Positions 32,771 through 37,397 of a stretch of DNA of 37,397 nucleotides are shown piece after piece. The DNA comes from JAAELZ01 sp047639475 (GTDB lineage Bacteria; Pseudomonadota; Gammaproteobacteria; Arenicellales; Poriferihabitantaceae), in the NCBI GenBank assembly GCA_047639475.1, contig JBLIOD010000024.1, positions 1-37,397 of the forward strand. Direction: 5' to 3'. The translations under genes were made by a program, and so were the position numbers. Every line of letters begins with the position of its first letter. Positions within the stretch are counted from its first letter, which is position 1. Under the pieces are notes generated by a model. The model did no database searches and was not told the DNA's origin. It saw only the letters and a program-made list of their open reading frames with translations.

Positions 32771-34602
32771 GGAAATGCTGCCACCAAACCGTCGAACGTG
32801 GCGCCTACCGATTCAATCAAGGTTTCAAATGCCTCTTGTATACCGCTCATGTCAGTATCCAGCCAGACAATTTGCTGCTGCGTTAGCATCGTCAAGAGCC
32901 GGTCTATTTCACTGGTATTGGTTAATCGTGCTTGCCAATAGGGGTTGAATGCACTGCCATACTCCTCGTTACCATCTGCGCGAACAAAATTAGATAGGTC
33001 AGTCGCTCGCTTAAAATACACTTCTGATTTAGCGATAGCGGCAATTTGATCATTTGCAGCCGAGTCTTCATCATCATCCACTAAGCGCATCTGACCGGTA
33101 GGCCGCGGGCTGTTCGAGGTAAACACATTGTCAGCACTGCCATCAAAAGCGACATCTTTAACCAGGCCAATCAACACATACGGCGCCATCAGTTGAAATT
33201 TCTTCATTGTCGCCTCCTCTTCTGGGCCGACAGTATCGACATAACGAGGCAAGCCAGCATATTTTTTAATTTGGGTCGCCGCGCCCGTTCTAGCAATAAC
33301 TGATTTGGTGTAAATGGGTAAAGGAGCACCTATATTCCAAGGCAAGAGCATGGTTGGTGCAGCACCATACGACAGCTTGGACAAGCTTTCATCCGTGCGA
33401 TCCAGTGCGTTGGTGGCAGCAAGGATGTCCGGCTTAGTAGCATCAGTCGCTAGAATGTTACTCAAACTAAACGTACCCCCTTCTTTACCCGCGGCCTGAG
33501 CAAAGCCAGCGCCGACAGGAAGCCCGGGTATATCCGGTGACTCCAAATCTAAAAGCGTTGCTCCACCCGCTGCCGAATCGACGCTTAATTTAATACCTGC
33601 CTTAAAATCAACACTGACTTCACTGGCATCCGCCGCCGTCCAACCATAAGCATCACCCTGAGCTGTCGCCTTTGATCCGCTAGCTTTAAATCTTATTTCT
33701 GAGCCGCCGTAATGGTCAAGGCGTATGCCTAGCCGTAAAGTAAATTTGAACTTAAAACAAAGCACCGAGCATGGCCCGATATCAAAGCTAACAGTTAATG
33801 GCGCTGGGGTGCTCCCGATGGAGAAAGGCAAAAAATATACTGCCACCTCTTTTCCAGGCGGCGGAGACCGAGACTCGCTAAACGGGTCTCTGGCGTCTCT
33901 AATAATGGAAGCTAAACGAGAAAAGCCGTCTTCGTGTTTTTTGTTAGTGGGGTCATAATATTTAGCATACTTCCCTAAATAACTGCCTAGGTGCACCATA
34001 ATAGACAACTTGGAGAAATCGCTCAATCGCGCGCCCGGCGCATTTTGTTGCAACACGCCGTCGGAGCTAAACATTGACTCTAAAATTACCAAAGCGGTCG
34101 CGATGTGATAGACCATCTCGGCGGTGCCCAAGCCCTTATTTAAACCTGAAGTGACCGGAATTAAAGTTTCCGCTATTTTTTGAGTCGCTTTCTCTAATTG
34201 CTTTCCTGATTTATCAAAGAATTTTTTAAGTTTTTCGGTCGCGTTTGTAACAAACCTTGCCGGCGGAAAAGCACCAATAATGGTGCCCATATTATGGATA
34301 AACCCACCATAAGAGGTGTAATGGTTTGCCCAAGATCGCAAGCCCACGAGTTGACCGATGCCCACTTCATTAGCCACTATGGCTCGGTTCATATAAGAAG
34401 CAAAATTAAGATCACGCGCCTCTAAAACCGAAATACTGTACGCCACCGCGTCGGCCGCGTTTTGCAATTCCATTTTTTCACTGGTGAGCTTGCCCGTTTT
34501 ATAGAGCATTAGCGTTGCCAGCATAATGGGGATAGTAAGAGCCAACACAAACACCAGCGATTGACCTCGCTGTTGTTTCCTTGTTATTGACGCCTTAAGC
34601 AT
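32767..34602 (-). CDS. TadG-like pilus assembly protein
   Basis: A 611-residue protein with a short basic leader (RKQQRGQSLVFVLALTIPIM) and one hydrophobic helix, followed by LYKTGKLTSEKMELQNAADAVAYSISVLEARDLN, the standard TadG-type sequence in which the helix is followed by a long amphipathic part. The position that carries Glu in the other pilin-like proteins of this locus is Phe18, so processing by the prepilin peptidase is doubtful; TadG proteins usually are not processed. The remaining ~520 residues form a large extracytoplasmic domain. First gene after the pilin, separated from it by two strong hairpins. Confidence 0.7.
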   Translation of the reverse strand: MLKASITRKQQRGQSLVFVLALTIPIMLATLMLYKTGKLTSEKMELQNAADAVAYSISVLEARDLNFASYMNRAIVANEVGIGQLVGLRSWANHYTSYGGFIHNMGTIIGAFPPARFVTNATEKLKKFFDKSGKQLEKATQKIAETLIPVTSGLNKGLGTAEMVYHIATALVILESMFSSDGVLQQNAPGARLSDFSKLSIMVHLGSYLGKYAKYYDPTNKKHEDGFSRLASIIRDARDPFSESRSPPPGKEVAVYFLPFSIGSTPAPLTVSFDIGPCSVLCFKFKFTLRLGIRLDHYGGSEIRFKASGSKATAQGDAYGWTAADASEVSVDFKAGIKLSVDSAAGGATLLDLESPDIPGLPVGAGFAQAAGKEGGTFSLSNILATDATKPDILAATNALDRTDESLSKLSYGAAPTMLLPWNIGAPLPIYTKSVIARTGAATQIKKYAGLPRYVDTVGPEEEATMKKFQLMAPYVLIGLVKDVAFDGSADNVFTSNSPRPTGQMRLVDDDEDSAANDQIAAIAKSEVYFKRATDLSNFVRADGNEEYGSAFNPYWQARLTNTSEIDRLLTMLTQQQIVWLDTDMSGIQEAFETLIESVGATFDGLVAAFP

Positions 34603-34704
34603 AGAGTTTCACCATAGATTGAATATGCCGAGAGTCGGCGCTTTTAAAGCAACTAACTCGATAGCAGATTCGGCGAAACAGGCAATCTGTAAGCGCCGTA
34701 GATT

Positions 34705-34763
34705 GGCGCGCTAAATGCGCGCCCATCAAACTTTGGTATTGCGCTGCCATACAAAGGCAGCGC
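34705..34763 (-). promoter_or_regulatory. Two strong stem-loops between the pilin gene and the rest of the locus
   Basis: Two perfect stems lie in the 174-base gap after the pilin gene: GGCGCGC-TAAAT-GCGCGCC (34705-34723) and GCGCTGCC-ATACAAA-GGCAGCGC (34741-34763). Neither is followed by a T-run on the - strand. They are better explained as RNA structures that stabilise or process the pilin message and give it more transcript than the downstream genes, though partial termination is possible. Confidence 0.6.
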
Positions 34764-34776
34764 TTATTAAGCGTGA

Positions 34777-35061
34777 TTATTCCTTAATCGCGCCGTCGTC
34801 GTAGTTACCTAGACCTTTATCATCTTTACCTTCTTCCAATGTCTTACCAGCAGCTGTCTGAGCTTCATCAGTACCTGTGTTGGCCGTGCCTGATAGGTCT
34901 TGCGCCATGCCTGCTACTTGGCCACGCACTGTTTTACCGAAGTAAGAATAAGCCGCAATCGCCGCAATCGCGATCAGCGCCACGATAATGATGTACTCGA
35001 CCATGCCTTGGCCTTTTTGGTTGCGACGTGATGATTGTGTAGTCGGTTGTAGTTGTTTCAT
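34777..35061 (-). CDS. flp: Flp-type major pilin precursor
   Basis: A 94-residue protein with a basic leader ending in Gly (RRNQKG, G17), then QGMVEY with Glu at +5 and Tyr at +6 from the cleavage site, as in Flp pilins, and the helix IIIVALIAIAAIAAYSYFG. The predicted mature pilin (about 77 residues) is somewhat longer than many Flps. Its tail is strongly acidic and charged (EEGKDDKGLGNYDDGAIKE). SD is AGAGGA just upstream. First gene of the Tad locus, divergent from the kinase gene and followed by two hairpins, as expected for the abundant subunit. Confidence 0.88.
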   Translation of the reverse strand: MKQLQPTTQSSRRNQKGQGMVEYIIIVALIAIAAIAAYSYFGKTVRGQVAGMAQDLSGTANTGTDEAQTAAGKTLEEGKDDKGLGNYDDGAIKE

Positions 35062-35275
35062 AATTCCTCTTATCCTATTTATTAATGTTTAATTTATTCA
35101 GTACAAAAACGCTACTCCTGAAAAAAACTTGGTTATTAGTTCATATAAACATGTCTTATCAACGTGCCTACAATGGACAAAACATATAGTATCCTATGCG
35201 CGAAGGGTTTTCAAAATAATCCTTAACATTTAACCCCACTTTTTACACATCACCTAAACAGCGCTAATTAAAATA
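35062..35275. promoter_or_regulatory. Divergent promoter region between the pilin gene and the kinase gene
   Basis: This 214-bp AT-rich gap must serve both the pilin (- strand) and the kinase (+ strand). On the - strand, TTGATA (35157-35162) lies 18 bases from TAATAA (35133-35138), a weak sigma-70-like pair for the pilin. No clear ribosome site precedes the kinase ATG (TTAAAATAATG). Confidence 0.45.
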
Positions 35276-37240
35276 ATGCTAAATAAAACCATTAGTTATC
35301 AAAAGCCTACAGGCAACCAAGCAGTTGAAGATGACCTGCCCGTGTTTAACTTAAGGGAAACTAACCAGTCTAAAAGAGATGTTTCTGCACAAACAGCTAA
35401 TGCGAATGCACCCAAGTTTAATGTAAATGAAGAAATTGCTAGAGGGGGCGAAGGCCTTATTTATAGCGCACAACAAAACAGCCTAAAACGTGAAATCGCC
35501 ATAAAAAAACACCTGCCAAGCGACACTGACTCAGGCAACCGGCAACGGTTTATTGGCGAAGCGGTGACCACTGCCATAGTCGAGCACCCTAATGTGGTAC
35601 CGATCCACGATTTAGGTGAAGATGCTGATGGCGAAGTAGTGATGTCGATGAAGCTGGTAAAGGGCACCACTTGGGCTAAATTACTACACCCAGCTACGCC
35701 GGAGGAATACACCGCAGCAGCCAGTTATATCAGCAGCCAACACCTAAGCATATTGTTGTCCGTTTGTAATGCCATAGCTTATGCACATAGTAAATTTATC
35801 GCCCACTGCGACTTGAAGCCCGAGAACATTATGGTGGGGGAGTTTGGCGAAGTACTGGTAATGGACTGGGGTATCGCGGTGGATTTTTCCGGTCGCGCGC
35901 CCTCTCATTCGCAAATAGGCAGTAGCCGCGATGTTGATACGGTAGCGGGCACACCGTTTTATTTAGCGCCAGAGTTGGCGCGCGGGGATGGCGTCCAGAT
36001 TGGGCCATGGACGGACATCTACTTACTCGGCGGCTTGTTATACGAAGTATTCAATGGTCAACCTCCGCACCAAGGTAACACGCTTGAGGAGCTGCTAAAT
36101 TGCGCCGTCAACATCCCGACGAAAACAGTTAACCCTTCTGTGCCGAAAAGCGTAAAAGCCATTTATAACAAGGCGCTGCAAAAGGATTTCACCCAGAGAC
36201 ATCAAAACGTAGAAGAGTTGATTCGTGACCTGAATGCGTATATCAACCATAAAGAAAGCATTATTATTTCGGACCAAGCTCAGCAGAGTCTAGAAACCTG
36301 CCTGCCGTATGTTGAGGGTGCAGAAGATATAGACCAAGCACTGACCACCGAAAGCACCTATACACACTTGGCAGACTCTGTGGCGGGGTATAAACAAGCA
36401 TTAAACTTATGGCCAGAAAACCCTGACGCGGTATCGGGCATACAGGCCGCGCGCACCGCTTATGCGAACTTTGCTTTAGATAACGGCGACACGGGGGTGG
36501 CCTTATCACAAGCAGCTGATCTTGATGATGAAGCATTGGAAACTTACGAAATTAGGAGCGACATTCAAAAAGCCGTACGCGCTGAAAAGCGTTCACGAAC
36601 CCTAACCAAACTACTGAAGTTTGGTCTTGGCGCCGCCTTGGTCGGTTTAGTAGCAGGGTTATTCTCTATCATCTACATTATCAATGCAGACCAAAAACGC
36701 AGCGCCTTGGCTTATGCCAATGTAATGGCGGACTCCTTAACTACCTTTAGAGCACAATATTCAAGCCGCGTTATAAAGCCTCTAAAAGCCTCGGGAATAA
36801 CCGTGACACATGAGCCCAAAGGGAACAATCAAATTCCTTACCCCGCTACTTTTAGCATTGATTTGGCCAATGTAATCAGCGAAACAGCCACCGACGCTGA
36901 AGTGAGACTTTATAGTAACTTCCCGTTTCCATGGCGAGACCGAGGCGGCCCACAAAACAACTTTGAATCAAAGGCACTGGCCGCGCTAGAAGCCAACCCA
37001 ACTGAGCCTTATTACGAATACCTTGATGTAAAGGGGCAAAAGGTATTACATTTCGCTAAAGCCGTCACCTTAAAAGCAAGCTGTATAGGCTGCCACAACT
37101 CCCACCCGGATAGCCCCAAAGTAGACTGGAAAGAGGGTGACGTGCGAGGCGCACAGAGCGTTATTATCCCTATCGAATCAAGCTTGAGCAGGGTTCAATC
37201 ACTGATTACTGATTTCGGAGATGACAAGCATTCAGGTTAA
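35276..37240 (+). CDS. Transmembrane Ser/Thr protein kinase with DUF3365 heme-c-type sensor domain
   Basis: A 654-residue protein. An N-terminal kinase domain (about 50-325) has a Gly-rich loop (IARGGEGLIYSA), the ATP lysine K77 (IAIKK), catalytic loop HCDLKPEN with D179, and DWG (197-199) in place of DFG, followed by AGTPFYLAPELARGD and WTDIYLLGGLLYEVF. These features fit an active Hanks-type kinase of the PknB group with a planctomycete-like DWG. Residues about 330-440 are helical, perhaps TPR-like. One membrane helix (about 446-469) precedes an outer domain with FRAQYSSRVIKPLKASG, PFPWRDRGGP and a CIGCH motif (603-607), typical of the DUF3365/Tll0287-like heme-c family. It would sense a redox, ligand or gas signal outside and signal inside. 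The stop overlaps that of the next gene. Confidence 0.88.
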   Translation: MLNKTISYQKPTGNQAVEDDLPVFNLRETNQSKRDVSAQTANANAPKFNVNEEIARGGEGLIYSAQQNSLKREIAIKKHLPSDTDSGNRQRFIGEAVTTAIVEHPNVVPIHDLGEDADGEVVMSMKLVKGTTWAKLLHPATPEEYTAAASYISSQHLSILLSVCNAIAYAHSKFIAHCDLKPENIMVGEFGEVLVMDWGIAVDFSGRAPSHSQIGSSRDVDTVAGTPFYLAPELARGDGVQIGPWTDIYLLGGLLYEVFNGQPPHQGNTLEELLNCAVNIPTKTVNPSVPKSVKAIYNKALQKDFTQRHQNVEELIRDLNAYINHKESIIISDQAQQSLETCLPYVEGAEDIDQALTTESTYTHLADSVAGYKQALNLWPENPDAVSGIQAARTAYANFALDNGDTGVALSQAADLDDEALETYEIRSDIQKAVRAEKRSRTLTKLLKFGLGAALVGLVAGLFSIIYIINADQKRSALAYANVMADSLTTFRAQYSSRVIKPLKASGITVTHEPKGNNQIPYPATFSIDLANVISETATDAEVRLYSNFPFPWRDRGGPQNNFESKALAALEANPTEPYYEYLDVKGQKVLHFAKAVTLKASCIGCHNSHPDSPKVDWKEGDVRGAQSVIIPIESSLSRVQSLITDFGDDKHSG

Positions 37241-37395
37241 GATTCTGGCTTATACGCCGCCAAATCAGCATTAACATCTGAAAATCGATTAGCTAAATTG
37301 CGAATTAAACTGCCCACCCACGGGCTGGTTTTTTCCAGTTCGGTATTGATAAATTCGACACTTAAAATCGCAATACGGGTCGGCCGGGTCGTGGT
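37237..37395 (-). CDS. C-terminal end of a probable cyclic-nucleotide-binding protein (5' truncated by the window)
   Basis: The last 52 codons of a - strand gene; its start is outside the window. It reads TTTRPTRIAILSVEFINTEL, followed by EKTSPWVGSLIRNLANRFSD and a short tail. The pattern (a strand ending AILS, then a helix beginning with a hydrophobic-x-x-x-hydrophobic pattern and a P-W/V..LI..LA.R helix) matches the end of Crp-type cyclic-nucleotide-binding domains. No helix-turn-helix follows, so it would not be a DNA-binding Crp. It is convergent with the kinase gene; the stop codons overlap by 3 bases. Confidence 0.5.
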   Translation of the reverse strand, partial: TTTRPTRIAILSVEFINTELEKTSPWVGSLIRNLANRFSDVNADLAAYKPES

Positions 37396-37397
37396 CA

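Noticed and set aside
35133..35178. Sigma-54 promoter for the pilin gene
   Set aside because: AGGCACG is present on the - strand but the GC element at the required spacing is missing.

Overview
The window looks like chromosomal DNA of a free-living, probably aquatic gammaproteobacterium of moderate GC content. The evidence is gene order: murA followed by a histidine gene, nudE-cysQ, dapF-DUF484-xerC, a glcDEF glycolate oxidase operon and a coq7-type ubiquinone hydroxylase are all typical of this class. No tRNA, rRNA or CRISPR array was seen.

Layout. 1-800: 3' end of a beta-helix repeat surface protein. 1064-3337: a fusion of a TIGR03032-like domain, TPRs and a glycosyltransferase-like domain. 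3411-11562: mostly housekeeping genes on the + strand (murA, hisD, nudE, cysQ, dapF, DUF484, xerC, metallophosphoesterase), with one small membrane protein on the - strand. 11559-14125 (-): ppa and a polytopic membrane protein. 14581-18683 (-): glcDEF plus a [2Fe-2S] ferredoxin-like gene, with a terminator candidate downstream. 18730-20123 (+): coq7 and a lipoprotein. 20150-20720: a decayed IS200-type element.

20751-35061 (-) is a long Tad (tight adherence, Flp-type pilus) locus, read from the Flp-like pilin at the right end. In order it holds the pilin, a large TadG-like protein, two small proteins with pilin-like N-termini separated by or next to a secreted protein, rcpC/cpaB, the rcpA/cpaC secretin, tadA with an N-terminal FHA domain, tadB, tadC, a DUF192 protein, an OmpA/TPR lipoprotein and a TadE-like protein. 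A hairpin and an inverted-repeat operator candidate between 30267 and 30507 suggest two transcription units. No tadZ, prepilin peptidase or rcpB is in the window.

Divergent from the pilin gene, at 35276-37240, is a transmembrane Ser/Thr protein kinase with an extracytoplasmic DUF3365-like sensor domain carrying a heme-c motif (CxxCH). At the right edge is the 3' end of a probable cyclic-nucleotide-binding protein.

The most notable content is the Tad locus with its apparent signalling layer: a redox- or ligand-sensing kinase beside the pilin, and an FHA domain fused to the pilus ATPase. In addition, RcpC contains four exact-length 78-residue repeats in an A-B-A-B order that roughly doubles the protein. 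The link from kinase to FHA-TadA is an inference from position and domain type. It is weakened by divergence of the FHA phosphothreonine-binding positions.
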